The notes: a model not told the origin generated them from the letters alone. Shown: positions 8,313 to 17,287, counted from the stretch's first letter. The stretch is DNA of 64,000 bases from Pulveribacter suum (GCF_003013695.1 NZ_CP027792.1:2066501-2130500), one strand, 5' to 3'. Numbers and translations are program-made.

Positions 8313-8689
8313 TTCAGTTTTCCTTGAAAGGTGGAAAGGTGCGAAATTGCACCCGGCAGAGCACGGCGCTTCACAGCGGTAGCACCCTGGCGGCTGAAAT
8401 CACGCGGGGACATGGGGACGGTCTCCGAGCCAGGAGAACGGGCCGGATGGATCGACGCGGCGCGGCGTGTGCCGCACTCGGATAAAGCTGCGAAAACCGC
8501 CGCCCGTTGGTGCGAACTCAGACAGGAGAAGCTCTCCCGTTTCGTCATTTCGATAGCCGCCTCCCGGCGCAGGTCGGAAGCGGTCGCAGACCGAAGCATT
8601 ACCCTGCACATACGCAGGCCACAGAACCCAACGGCGGCAACTGCGACCAACATCGTCCAGGCCTCCACAGCCATGAATGCGTGCTCCAT
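8309..8689 (-). CDS. Possible overlapping phage ORF (126 codons) between rep and coat
   Basis: This frame overlaps the last 290 bp of rep out of phase and ends on the coat start codon (AATGA). It has a strong Shine-Dalgarno, GGGAG, 9 bases before ATG. The first ~35 residues form a membrane segment (AWTMLVAVAAVGFCGLRMC), followed by a charged Arg/Ser-rich tail. These points favour a coupled small membrane gene. Against it, the second half has no visible domain and rep itself is a convincing protein in the other frame. Unknown function if real. Confidence 0.35.
   Translation of the reverse strand: MEHAFMAVEAWTMLVAVAAVGFCGLRMCRVMLRSATASDLRREAAIEMTKRESFSCLSSHQRAAVFAALSECGTRRAASIHPARSPGSETVPMSPRDFSRQGATAVKRRALPGAISHLSTFQGKLK
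8338..8353. promoter_or_regulatory. Hairpin in the leader of the major coat gene
   Basis: GGTGC-GAAATT-GCACC forms a perfect 5-bp stem with a 6-nt loop, 26 bases upstream of the coat ATG and beyond the rep stop. It could stabilise or protect the abundant coat mRNA or mark a processing site. No T run follows, so it is not a terminator. Confidence 0.45.
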
Positions 8690-9350
8690 GCGGATAGCTC
8701 CCTACGGTTTTGCTCTCCACCTTGGAGGCATATTTCATGAGGTAGGCGACGGGCGCGCGGGCCTTAAGGCGGTTGCTCATGCCGTGCGGCCACATGGGCG
8801 GCTCGACATGCACGAGGCCGCGCCGGTCGGTGCGGCGCCAAGCGGTATCGGGCTTGGGCGGGGTCAGACCACCGGCCAGCCAGATCACCACGTGGTAGTG
8901 GATAACGCCGCGTTGCTGGAGCTCAGCGACCCAGGCGTAGCGGACGGTTTTGGAGCCGGTGCGGGCGTAGTGCCAGCGGCGCAGGCCGTCGAGGTAGCGG
9001 CTGATGTGCTCTGGGCGCCACGCGCTGTTGTCGCCCCGGTAGGTCAGGGTCTGCATCCAGACCTGCTGGTTGCGCGGGCCGGCGTTGTGGAGGGCTTTGG
9101 CGGCAACGCCCAGGGACTTGCGCAGACGGGTTACGCGGCTGGCGTGGCGGTCAATCTCAATGACGTTTTCCGCCCAAGCAACGACCGCTGGAGCGGTCTT
9201 GCAAGTTGTTGATACTGAGACAAGCCCAGCCTTCGCGCTTCGCGCTGCGGCTTCACGAGCCGTGCGCTCGGTAGAACGCGCGCGCAGCCACTCAACGGCC
9301 TGCGCGCGGCGCGCGGCGCCGGCTGCTGCGGGGGTGGGCGTGCCGCGCAT
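8400..9350 (-). CDS. Inovirus rolling-circle replication initiator (HUH family)
   Basis: The protein (316 residues from the ATG at 9350) has the HUH endonuclease motif in GVIHYHVVIWLAGG and a later YLMKYASK segment that probably supplies the catalytic tyrosine. Such initiators nick the plus-strand origin and drive rolling-circle replication. An in-frame GTG at 9386 would add 12 residues, but the ATG at 9350 lies two bases after the stop of the preceding small ORF and fits the coupled layout better. The last third overlaps a possible second frame (8309-8689). Assigned by motif and by position after the ssDNA-binding gene. Confidence 0.88.
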   Translation of the reverse strand: MRGTPTPAAAGAARRAQAVEWLRARSTERTAREAAARSAKAGLVSVSTTCKTAPAVVAWAENVIEIDRHASRVTRLRKSLGVAAKALHNAGPRNQQVWMQTLTYRGDNSAWRPEHISRYLDGLRRWHYARTGSKTVRYAWVAELQQRGVIHYHVVIWLAGGLTPPKPDTAWRRTDRRGLVHVEPPMWPHGMSNRLKARAPVAYLMKYASKVESKTVGSYPHGARIHGCGGLDDVGRSCRRWVLWPAYVQGNASVCDRFRPAPGGGYRNDETGELLLSEFAPTGGGFRSFIRVRHTPRRVDPSGPFSWLGDRPHVPA

Positions 9351-9352
9351 GG

Positions 9353-9508
9353 TCAGCAACCCCAGCCGATGACGTGACCAGCCCACGCGCGAAGCTTGGC
9401 GTCTGCCAAGTCAACGCGGCGCAGGTAGTCGGGGTGACGGTGGGGGCGCTCCAGCAGCTCGGCCAATCCGAGCTTGAGGGCGTAGAGGCGTTCGGCCTGG
9501 GCGGACAC
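9353..9508 (-). CDS. 51-residue phage protein of unknown function
   Basis: A GTG-started ORF that overlaps the stop of the upstream gene (TAAGTG) and ends two bases before the rep ATG. The product, starting VSAQAERLYALKLGLAELLE, is a soluble, helix-rich, Arg/Leu-rich peptide with no membrane segment. Exact head-to-tail coupling on both sides supports it as a real gene. No known family recognised; a replication accessory role is suggested only by its place between the ssDNA-binding and rep genes. Confidence 0.6.
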   Translation of the reverse strand: MSAQAERLYALKLGLAELLERPHRHPDYLRRVDLADAKLRAWAGHVIGWGC

Positions 9509-9703
9509 TTAGGCGCCCTCCCCGGCCACGGGCATGCCGCCCGCCATGTAGACCACATCCAGGCCGCCAATCTCGGGATCACGCGACAGCGTGACGATGA
9601 TGGCGTCCAGGGTGCGGGGATGCTCGCCCTGCTGTTCGTCCAGCAGGGCCAGCAGCGCCGAGTGCACGGCGACGAGGCGCGCGGCGTGCATGGCTTCTTG
9701 CAT
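9509..9703 (-). CDS. 64-residue phage protein of unknown function
   Basis: A short soluble protein with a helical N-terminal half (QEAMHAARLVAVHSALLALLDEQQGE) and a C-terminal half containing IIVTLSRDPEIGGLDVVYM. It starts five bases after the ssDNA-binding gene and its stop overlaps the next start (TAAGTG). No recognised domain. Placement in the early replication part of the operon is the only functional hint. Confidence 0.65.
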   Translation of the reverse strand: MQEAMHAARLVAVHSALLALLDEQQGEHPRTLDAIIVTLSRDPEIGGLDVVYMAGGMPVAGEGA

Positions 9704-9708
9704 GGCCG

Positions 9709-10029
9709 TCAGGCAGCGCGAGCGGTTGCGGGCGCGGCGGCGGGCTTCAAGGGCACCAGCCGGGGGGACAGGCTCAGGTCGCCGTTACGGTTGACGTAGA
9801 GGCTTTCCGGCGCGAGGGTGTAGTCTCCGGCGGGGTAGAACAGCGCGGCGCCCTGCTCGTTCTTTTCAAGGATGATCTCGACCTTTTCCGGGTACGGGTT
9901 AGGCTTGCCGGTGCGGTCATGGGTGTGCATCCAGACCGTCTGGAATGCGAGGCTGTAGGGTTTGCCGGTGGCTTTGGCGTTGCCGCTTTGGGTGCGGACT
10001 TCGGTCGACGTTACCGAGACTTTGATCAT
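9709..10029 (-). CDS. Inovirus single-stranded DNA-binding protein (gene V-like)
   Basis: About 106 residues from the ATG at 10029, which has a good Shine-Dalgarno (ACGGAG, 9 bases upstream); a TTG at 10056 would add nine residues but lacks one. MIKVSVTSTEVRTQSGNAKATGKPY is typical of filamentous phage helix-destabilising proteins, which coat the displaced plus strand before assembly. The PNPYPEKVEIIL segment and the Pro/Ala-rich tail also fit. It is the first gene of the minus-strand phage operon, and the operator at 10048-10067 lies directly upstream. Confidence 0.85.
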   Translation of the reverse strand: MIKVSVTSTEVRTQSGNAKATGKPYSLAFQTVWMHTHDRTGKPNPYPEKVEIILEKNEQGAALFYPAGDYTLAPESLYVNRNGDLSLSPRLVPLKPAAAPATARAA

Positions 10030-10047
10030 GTTGCAGACTCCGTTTTT

Positions 10048-10067
10048 CTGTATCAAGAGTGATACAG
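10048..10067. promoter_or_regulatory. Phage operator O1 (perfect palindrome)
   Basis: CTGTATCA-AGAG-TGATACAG is an 8-bp perfect inverted repeat with a 4-bp spacer. It lies between the divergent repressor gene and the phage operon. A second copy of the same motif starts 34 bp to the right. It is the obvious candidate binding site for the adjacent HTH repressor. Confidence 0.75.
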
Positions 10068-10081
10068 GCCCGGAGTCTGGA

Positions 10082-10097
10082 GTATCAGGAGTGATAC
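10082..10097. promoter_or_regulatory. Phage operator O2 overlapping the repressor ribosome-binding site
   Basis: GTATCA-GGAG-TGATAC has the same half-sites and 4-bp spacing as O1; the two centres are 32 bp apart, about three helical turns. The GGAG spacer is also the Shine-Dalgarno of the repressor, whose ATG begins at the next base. Bound repressor would therefore cover its own translation start region, suggesting autoregulation. Confidence 0.7.
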
Positions 10098-10472
10098 ATG
10101 GAATACGTAAAACGGCTTATTGACAAAGCTTCAAAAGTATGTGGAGGTGACCAAGCTTTAGCGGATCGCCTGGGGATCGCACGGCCGAACATTTCACTTA
10201 TGCGCGCGGGAAAGCGGGCCATTTCCCCGGCGACAGCTGCGGAACTGGCCGACATTGCGGGCGAGGATGCGCGCCAAGCCGCTATTGATGCCGTGATCGA
10301 GAGCGCGAAAGGGACGCGGCGAGAACTGACCCTAAGGGAGATTTTGGGAAAGGGCCTAGCCGCTGGCGTGGCGGCGATGTTGGCTATTTCCTACAGCAGC
10401 GACTCCCGGAGCGCTACCGAATTGATAGCGAGTAACGCCAAGCAGACTTCACTTCCTATACATCGTATTTAA
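10098..10472 (+). CDS. Prophage HTH repressor whose 3' end is formed by attR
   Basis: The 124-residue protein has an N-terminal XRE/Cro-type helix-turn-helix (QALADRLGIARPNISLMRAGKRAISPATAAELADI, ~19-53). A linker follows, then a hydrophobic segment (~84-97, GLAAGVAAMLAISY) that could be a membrane anchor. It is divergent from the phage operon, with two palindromic operators between them. The last codons (CCT ATA CAT CGT ATT TAA) are the attR core plus host bases, so the stop comes from the chromosome. In the circular phage the frame would run 28 codons further into the left end. Likely controls lysogeny. Confidence 0.82.
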   Translation: MEYVKRLIDKASKVCGGDQALADRLGIARPNISLMRAGKRAISPATAAELADIAGEDARQAAIDAVIESAKGTRRELTLREILGKGLAAGVAAMLAISYSSDSRSATELIASNAKQTSLPIHRI

Positions 10473-10476
10473 TACG
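10456..10476. other. Right prophage attachment site (attR)
   Basis: Contains the second exact copy of TATACATCGTAT (10457-10468), followed by TTAATACG. The bases to the left (ACTTCC) do not resemble a XerD arm, as expected for the phage side. The sequence CGTATTTAATACG to the right is itself a near-palindrome. Joining the left host arm to this right flank gives the presumed uninterrupted dif of the host. Confidence 0.75.
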
Positions 10477-10521
10477 GATCAGCGTCGGACATTCAGGCTG
10501 GGCAGTCGCTACCATCACTTC

Positions 10522-11319
10522 ATGACTCCTCCAAGCCCAAAGCCTCCCGCATCCGCTATCCAGTTCGGCCACACCGGCCGCGTCTGCATGATCACCGGCG
10601 GTGCGCGAGGCATTGGCGAGGCCTGTGCCCGGCGTTTTGCGCGGGAAAACGCCCGCGTCGTCATTGCCGATGTGGACGATGTGCATGGCCAGGCGCTGGC
10701 GCGGGAGCTGGGCGGGATGTTCGTGCACTGCGACGTGGGCGACAAGGCCCAGGTGGATGCTGCCGTGGCCCAGGTACTGGCGGCGCATGGGCGCATCGAC
10801 GTGCTGGTCAACAACGCCGGCATCTTCCGCGCCTGTGACTTCCTGGACGTGAGCGAGGAAGACTTTGACGCCGTGCTGCGCGTCAACCTCAAGGGCTCGT
10901 TCCTCATGGGCCAGCGCGTGGCCCGGGCCATGGCCGATTCGGGCGGCGGCAGCATCGTGAACATGAGCTCGGTCAACGGCGTGCTGGCGATTCCCAGCAT
11001 CGCCAGCTACAACGTCAGCAAGGGCGGCGTGAACCAGCTCACGCGGGTCATGGCGCTGGCGCTGGCCGACCGCGGCATCCGCGTGAACGCGGTGGCGCCC
11101 GGCACCATCGCCACCGAACTGGCGGCCCAGGCCGTGCTCACCAGCGACGACGCGCGCGCCCGCATCCTGAGCCGCACGCCGATGAAACGCCTGGGTGAGC
11201 CGGCCGAGATCGCCGACGTGGTGGCCTGGCTGGCCAGCGACGCGGCCAGCTACGTGACTGGGGAGATTGTCACCGTGGACGGCGGGCGCATGACGCTGAA
11301 CTACACGGTGCCAGTGTGA
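10522..11319 (+). CDS. SDR-family NAD(P)-dependent oxidoreductase
   Basis: A 265-residue classical short-chain dehydrogenase. The cofactor motif TGGARGIG lies at 25-32, NNAG near 95, the catalytic serine in NMSSVNG (~147) and the YNVSK catalytic Tyr/Lys pair at ~160-164. An acidic residue after beta-2 (IADVDD) suggests NAD preference. The C-terminus [15 protein letters not shown] is typical. The N-terminal ~17 residues are extra and no clear Shine-Dalgarno precedes the ATG, so a downstream start is possible. Substrate unknown. It begins only ~50 bp from the prophage right end and 19 bp before gloA. Confidence 0.88.
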   Translation: MTPPSPKPPASAIQFGHTGRVCMITGGARGIGEACARRFARENARVVIADVDDVHGQALARELGGMFVHCDVGDKAQVDAAVAQVLAAHGRIDVLVNNAGIFRACDFLDVSEEDFDAVLRVNLKGSFLMGQRVARAMADSGGGSIVNMSSVNGVLAIPSIASYNVSKGGVNQLTRVMALALADRGIRVNAVAPGTIATELAAQAVLTSDDARARILSRTPMKRLGEPAEIADVVAWLASDAASYVTGEIVTVDGGRMTLNYTVPV

Positions 11320-11338
11320 GCGGCCGATAATCGCCGCC

Positions 11339-11755
11339 ATGCGATTTCTTCACACCATGCTGCGCGTGGGCAACCTCCAGCGCTCTATCGACTTCTACAC
11401 CCAGGTACTGGGCATGCAACTGCTGCGCACCTCGGAAAACCCTGAATACAAATACTCGCTGGCCTTCCTGGGCTTTGACGGCGGCAACCCCGGCCAGGCC
11501 GAGATCGAGCTGACCTACAACTGGGGTACCGAGAGCTACGACATGGGCACGGCCTACGGCCACATCGCCCTGGGCGTGCCCGACGCCTACGCCGCCCGCG
11601 AGCGCATCCGCGCGGCCGGCGGCAACATCACGCGCGAGCCCGGCCCGGTCAAGGGCGGCTCGACGGTGATCGCCTTCGTGACGGACCCGGACGGCTACAA
11701 GATCGAGCTGATCGAGCGCAAGAGCGATACCGGCGCCGGCACCGGCCTGCGCTGA
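11339..11755 (+). CDS. gloA: Lactoylglutathione lyase (glyoxalase I)
   Basis: GloA isomerises the methylglyoxal-glutathione hemithioacetal to S-lactoylglutathione. The 138-residue protein matches the family almost end to end: [28 protein letters not shown] carries the first metal-ligand histidine. ELTYNWG, GHIALGV and [11 protein letters not shown] carry the remaining metal-binding positions. It follows the SDR gene by 19 bp and may be cotranscribed with it. An intergenic repeat (11781-11817) separates it from convergent edd. Confidence 0.95.
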   Translation: MRFLHTMLRVGNLQRSIDFYTQVLGMQLLRTSENPEYKYSLAFLGFDGGNPGQAEIELTYNWGTESYDMGTAYGHIALGVPDAYAARERIRAAGGNITREPGPVKGGSTVIAFVTDPDGYKIELIERKSDTGAGTGLR

Positions 11756-11780
11756 GCCCCACGCTTTTTACTATCAATCC

Positions 11781-11817
11781 AATAGCTGCCAACGCTTGAT
11801 GGGAAAGCGCTGGAGCC
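11781..11817 (+). repeat. Dispersed intergenic palindromic repeat, copy 1
   Basis: AATAGCTGCCAACGCTTG then GGGAAAGCGCTGGAGCC. Near-palindromic core of the family with consensus AGCTGCCAGCGCTTG-N3-5-CAAGCGCTGGAGGCC, in forward orientation. It lies between the convergent gloA and edd and could fold in both transcripts. Confidence 0.85.
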
Positions 11818-11844
11818 TGATTTGACTGATATTTCAGGCCCTGT

Positions 11845-13671
<1,827 letters not shown>

Positions 13672-13776
13672 TGGAGAGCCCTCCCTGGCAAAAATGACCG
13701 CGTGGCGGCCCGTCTGCACAGGCCGCCACGCCAGGCCGGCGCTGTGCCGGCCGAAAAGCCCATGGTACGCCGCTGC

Positions 13777-14787
13777 TTATTTGCCGGCGCGGATGCGGGT
13801 GAGTTCGTCCTGCGTCTGGCTCCACAGGTCCTGGCCGACGCTGGCGGCCACGCTGGCGTGCACGGCCGACAACTTGTCACGCATGCGCGCCACCTCGGCA
13901 GGCGGCAGTTCGTTGACGGCCATGCCCTTTTGCTTCAGGTCGGCCAGCGCCTTGGCGGCCTCCTCGCGGGTGTCGCGCCGCTCGAAGTCGCGGCTCTTGG
14001 TGGCAGCGTCGTTGAGCACCTTCTGCTCGGCCGGGCTGAGCTGGTCCCACCACTTCTTGCTCACCGTGACGATCCACGGGCTATAGACGTGGTTGGTGAT
14101 GGTGAGGTACTTCTGCACCTCGTAGAACTTGCTGGACAACACCGTGTTGTAGGGGTTCTCCTGGCCGTCCACGGCCTTGGTCTCCAGCGCCGTGAACAGC
14201 TCGGAGAACGGCAGCGGCACGGCGTTGGCGCCCAGCGCCTTGAAGCTGTCCAGGAAGACGTTGTTCTGCATCACGCGCAGCTTGATGCCGTTCATGTCCT
14301 CCAGCCTGGCCACGGGCTGCTTGTTGTTGGTCAGGTTGCGAAAGCCGTTCTCCCAGTACACCAGGCCGACCATGCCCTTGGGCTCCAGCGTGGCCTTCAC
14401 TTTCTCGCCCACCGGGCCGTCCAGCAGCGCGTCGGCCTCCTTCACGCTGGTGATGAGGAAGGGTGTGTCCCACAGCGCCATCTGCGGCGCGATGCCCACC
14501 AGCGTGGCGGTGGAGCCGACCATCATCTCCTGCGCGCCGCCGATCAGCGCCTGCTGCATCTGCGTGTCCGAGCCCAGCGAGGCGTTGCCGATGGCGCGGA
14601 TCTTCATCTTGCCGCCGGTGGCCTTCTCTACTTCCTTCGCGAAGAAGCGCACGGCCCGGCCCTGGTTGGAATCATCCACCAGGCCATAGCCAAAGCGCAC
14701 GATGCGCGGCTTGAAGTCCTGCGCCTGCACGGCGCTGGCGGCGATGAGGGCTGCCAGCGCGCCGGCGAGAGCGAATTTGATACGCAT
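13777..14787 (-). CDS. dctP: TRAP transporter substrate-binding protein, DctP family
   Basis: Periplasmic binding protein of a tripartite ATP-independent transporter. It is 336 residues from the ATG at 14787, with Shine-Dalgarno AAGGAG 7 bases before it. A signal peptide (MRIKFALAGALAALIAASAVQAQ) is cut after ~22. The DctP fold is clear: FAKEVEKATGGKMKIRAIGNASLG, a RVMQN ligand-binding segment and NPYNTVLSSKFYEVQKYLTIT. It stands between edd and dctM inside the gluconate cluster. A sugar-acid such as gluconate is therefore the likely ligand; this is context inference. Confidence 0.92.
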   Translation of the reverse strand: MRIKFALAGALAALIAASAVQAQDFKPRIVRFGYGLVDDSNQGRAVRFFAKEVEKATGGKMKIRAIGNASLGSDTQMQQALIGGAQEMMVGSTATLVGIAPQMALWDTPFLITSVKEADALLDGPVGEKVKATLEPKGMVGLVYWENGFRNLTNNKQPVARLEDMNGIKLRVMQNNVFLDSFKALGANAVPLPFSELFTALETKAVDGQENPYNTVLSSKFYEVQKYLTITNHVYSPWIVTVSKKWWDQLSPAEQKVLNDAATKSRDFERRDTREEAAKALADLKQKGMAVNELPPAEVARMRDKLSAVHASVAASVGQDLWSQTQDELTRIRAGK

Positions 14788-14852
14788 GGTGTGTCTCCTT
14801 GAGGTGGGGTGGTGACGAAAGAAAGAAAGAAAGAAAAGTTTGGAGTGTTTTT

Positions 14853-14890
14853 GGCCTCCAGCCCTTGTGTAGCAAGCGCTGGCAGCTATT
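14853..14890 (-). repeat. Dispersed intergenic palindromic repeat, copy 2
   Basis: GGCCTCCAGCCCTTG then GTAGCAAGCGCTGGCAGCTATT, reverse orientation of the family. It lies within the operon between dctM and dctP, where it could act as an mRNA stem that raises stability of the upstream message or lowers read-through. Confidence 0.85.
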
Positions 14891-14899
14891 GTTTTTGAT

Positions 14900-16180
14900 T
14901 CAATACATCCACTTGAGCGGCGCCGTGACGATCTGCGGGAAGACCACCAGCAGCATCGCCAGCAGCACATAGGCGATGAGGAAGGGCGACGTGCCCTTGA
15001 TGACGGTCTCCATGCGCATGCGCCCCACTCCGGCCACCACGTTCTGCACCGTGCCCACGGGCGGCGTGATCAGGCCGATGCAGCCCACATAGACGAACAT
15101 GAAACCGAAGTACACGGGGTCGATGCCGGCCTTGGCCGCCAGCGGCGCGCACACCGGGCCGAAGATCAGGATGGTGGGCGTCAGGTCCATGGCGGTGCCC
15201 ACCACCAGCAGGAACAGCATCATCAGCGCCATGAACAGCATGGGCGAGCCCAGCACGCCGGCAAAGGTGTCGGCCAGAAGATTGGGCAGGTCGGCCAGGG
15301 TGATCATGTAGGCCGTCACGGTGGCGGCGCCGCACAGGAACATGACCACCGCCGTGGTCTTGGCCGCGCCCAGGAAGACGCCGTACAGGCCGGCCAGGCT
15401 CAGCTCGCGGTACACCAGCATGGACACCAGCAGCGCATACACCGCGGCCACCACGGCCGCCTCGGTCGGCGTGAAGATGCCGCCGCGCAGGCCGCCCAGG
15501 ATGATGACGGGCATCATCAGCGCCCAGAAGCTGTGCGCCAGCGCCTTCATGCGCGCGCCCCAGGGCATGCGCGTGCCCTGCGCCAGCTGGTGCTTGCGGG
15601 CGATCCAGCGCCAGGCGCAGATCAGGAAGATGCCCATGATCAGGCCCGGCACCACGCCCGACAGGAACAGCTTGCTGATGGAGGTGTTGGTCGTCACGCC
15701 GTAGATCACGAACGGCATGGACGGCGGAATGATGGGCGCGATGATGCCGCCCGAGGCCAGCAGGCCCGCGCCGTAGCTGTCCGGGTACTTCTGCGCGCGC
15801 ATCATGGGCAGCAAGATGGTGGCGAGGGCCGCGGTGTCGGCAATCGCCGAGCCGCTCATGGACGCCAGCAGCACGGCAGCGCCGATGGCCACGTAGCCCA
15901 GCCCGCCGCGGATATGGCCGACAAAGGCGCCGGCCAGGTCGATGATGCGCCGCGACAGCCCGCCGGCGTTCATGAGCTCGCCCGCCAGGATGAAGAACGG
16001 CACGGCCAACAGCGGGAAGTTGTCGAAACCCGCCTGCAGGTTCTGCGCCAGCAGCTGGGTGTCGAAGAAGTCCAGGTGCCACATCAGCGCCACGCCGGTC
16101 AGCACCAGCGCATGCGCGATCGGCATGCCTATGACCATGCCGCCGATCAGCACCGACAGGAAGATGAGGGTCACCACCAT
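14900..16180 (-). CDS. dctM: TRAP transporter large permease, DctM family
   Basis: The ion-coupled translocation subunit of the TRAP transporter; 426 residues from the ATG at 16180 with about 12 membrane segments. Conserved stretches include FFILAGELMNAGGLSRRI, SMSGSAIADTAAL, ASGGIIAPIIPPSMPFVIYG and the C-terminal GLITPPVGTVQNVV. The track of sequence upstream of this ATG is not DctM-like, so the start is firm. It follows dctQ by 19 bp and precedes dctP. Together they import an organic acid using the sodium or proton gradient. Confidence 0.94.
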   Translation of the reverse strand: MVVTLIFLSVLIGGMVIGMPIAHALVLTGVALMWHLDFFDTQLLAQNLQAGFDNFPLLAVPFFILAGELMNAGGLSRRIIDLAGAFVGHIRGGLGYVAIGAAVLLASMSGSAIADTAALATILLPMMRAQKYPDSYGAGLLASGGIIAPIIPPSMPFVIYGVTTNTSISKLFLSGVVPGLIMGIFLICAWRWIARKHQLAQGTRMPWGARMKALAHSFWALMMPVIILGGLRGGIFTPTEAAVVAAVYALLVSMLVYRELSLAGLYGVFLGAAKTTAVVMFLCGAATVTAYMITLADLPNLLADTFAGVLGSPMLFMALMMLFLLVVGTAMDLTPTILIFGPVCAPLAAKAGIDPVYFGFMFVYVGCIGLITPPVGTVQNVVAGVGRMRMETVIKGTSPFLIAYVLLAMLLVVFPQIVTAPLKWMY

Positions 16181-16199
16181 GGCTGCGCGCTCCTGCCGT

Positions 16200-16724
16200 T
16201 TACTCGATGTCCAGGGCGCCCGCCGGCGGCTGCGCAGGGCTGCCGCGGCGCAGGTCACGCACCAGCACGGCCAGCAGGCCAACAGCCAGCACCAGCGTGG
16301 CCGCCGCGCCCAGCGCCAGCGGGTAGCCCAGCACCGTGCTGAAGCTCTGCAGCCCGGCCTGCACCTGCTGCCAGGACCCCCACAGCAGCAGGCCCATGCA
16401 CAGCAGCACGAGCATCTGCGACAGCCAAAACAGCACCCGCCGCGTGCGTGGGCCGACGCGCGAGGTCACCAGATCAAACCCGAGGTGGCTGCCCTCCACG
16501 GCCGCGACGATGGTGCCCACCGCCACCAGCCAGACGAACAGCAGGCGCGAGATTTCCTCGTACGACACGATGCTGGTGCCAAAGCCGTAGCGCAGCACCA
16601 CGTTGACGAACACGGCGACCACCATGCCGGCCAGGGCCAGCACCATGAAATGCTCGGCCAGGCGCTGCGCCAGCGGTTTGGCGCGCGTCGCGCCGGGATC
16701 GTCGTGGGCGGCGGCCGGGGTCAT
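16200..16724 (-). CDS. dctQ: TRAP transporter small permease, DctQ family
   Basis: A 174-residue four-helix membrane protein that partners DctM. VLRYGFGTSIVSYEEISRLLFVWLVAVG with the following GSHLGFDLV is the DctQ signature. The C-terminus is a short basic tail. Its ATG overlaps the gntK stop (ATGA), so kinase and transporter are translationally coupled, which links uptake and phosphorylation of the same substrate. Confidence 0.9.
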   Translation of the reverse strand: MTPAAAHDDPGATRAKPLAQRLAEHFMVLALAGMVVAVFVNVVLRYGFGTSIVSYEEISRLLFVWLVAVGTIVAAVEGSHLGFDLVTSRVGPRTRRVLFWLSQMLVLLCMGLLLWGSWQQVQAGLQSFSTVLGYPLALGAAATLVLAVGLLAVLVRDLRRGSPAQPPAGALDIE

Positions 16725-17287
16725 GCGGCGTCTCCTGCGGGGGTGGCTACGGGGGACAAGGTGCGCGCACTGGTCCAGGCGGCGATCTCCAGCACCAGCG
16801 CCTGCACCGGGCGCAGGGCGTCCAGCGTCAGCACCAGCGGCTCGTCCTGCGGCGACTCCAGCGTGGCGAACTGGTTGGCGACCAGGGCGGGCGAGAAGAA
16901 ATGGTCGGCGCGCGCCTGAACGCGGGCCAGGGCAGGCTCGTAGCCGAGCGACAGATACACGAAGCCCAGGTGCGGGCGGGCCACGCGCAGCCGCTCGCGG
17001 TAGCTGCGCCGCAGCGCCGAGCAGGTCAGCACCAGGCCTTCTCCGCCCTCGCCTGGCGCCAGCAGCTGCGCCAGGCGGTCCAGCCAGCCGGCGCGGTCGG
17101 CGTCCGTCAGGGGCGTGCCGGCGCGCATCTTCGCCACGCTTTGCGGGGCGTGGTAGGTATCGCCCTCGTGCAGCGGCCAGCCCAGCGCCTGCGCGCAGGC
17201 CGCCCCCACGCTGGATTTGCCGCAGCCGGAGACGCCCATGACCACGATGGCAGAGATCGGAGACTGCAAGATAGCGCTATCCTTCAA
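16721..17287 (-). CDS. gntK: Gluconokinase
   Basis: GntK phosphorylates gluconate to 6-phosphogluconate, the substrate of Edd. P-loop GVSGCGKSS, GDTYHAPQSVAKMRAGTPLTDADRAGWL and LTCSALRRSYRERLR are all diagnostic. The furthest start is a TTG at 17287, which lacks a Shine-Dalgarno; a GTG near 17245 (VVMGVSGCGKS) is an alternative. With the TTG start, the palindrome GATAGCGCTATC (17270-17281) lies inside the first codons. It is first in the gntK-dctQ-dctM-dctP-edd transcript and is divergent from its LacI-type regulator. Confidence 0.93.
   Translation of the reverse strand: MKDSAILQSPISAIVVMGVSGCGKSSVGAACAQALGWPLHEGDTYHAPQSVAKMRAGTPLTDADRAGWLDRLAQLLAPGEGGEGLVLTCSALRRSYRERLRVARPHLGFVYLSLGYEPALARVQARADHFFSPALVANQFATLESPQDEPLVLTLDALRPVQALVLEIAAWTSARTLSPVATPAGDAA
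17270..17281. promoter_or_regulatory. Operator for the gluconate regulator, proximal to gntK
   Basis: GATAGCGCTATC is a perfect 12-bp palindrome with a central CG step, the usual form of LacI-family operators. A second near-identical copy lies 161 bp away next to the regulator. It overlaps the presumed gntK start region, so bound repressor would block initiation. Confidence 0.7.

Larger units (their letters stand above)
4009..10468. mobile_element. Filamentous (inovirus) prophage integrated at a dif-like site
   Basis: A 6.46-kb element flanked by the 12-bp direct repeat TATACATCGTAT. It has the inovirus gene order: ssDNA-binding protein, HUH replication initiator, major coat with signal peptide, small membrane proteins, a TspB/pIII-like adsorption protein, a DUF2523/pVI-like protein and the Zot/pI assembly ATPase, all on the minus strand. 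A divergent repressor lies at the right end and a ~740-bp intergenic region at the left. There is no integrase or transposase, which fits use of host XerC/XerD as known for CTXphi-type phages. All genes appear intact. The adsorption gene is visibly richer in A/T than the host genes. Host genes on both sides (ku, SDR) are uninterrupted. Confidence 0.92.

Noticed and set aside
4009..10468. Conjugative or transposon origin of the element
   Set aside because: No transposase, integrase, relaxase or terminal inverted repeats; gene content and order are those of an inovirus.
13672..13719. Longer start for edd
   Set aside because: The GTG at 13671 has a strong Shine-Dalgarno and gives the family length.
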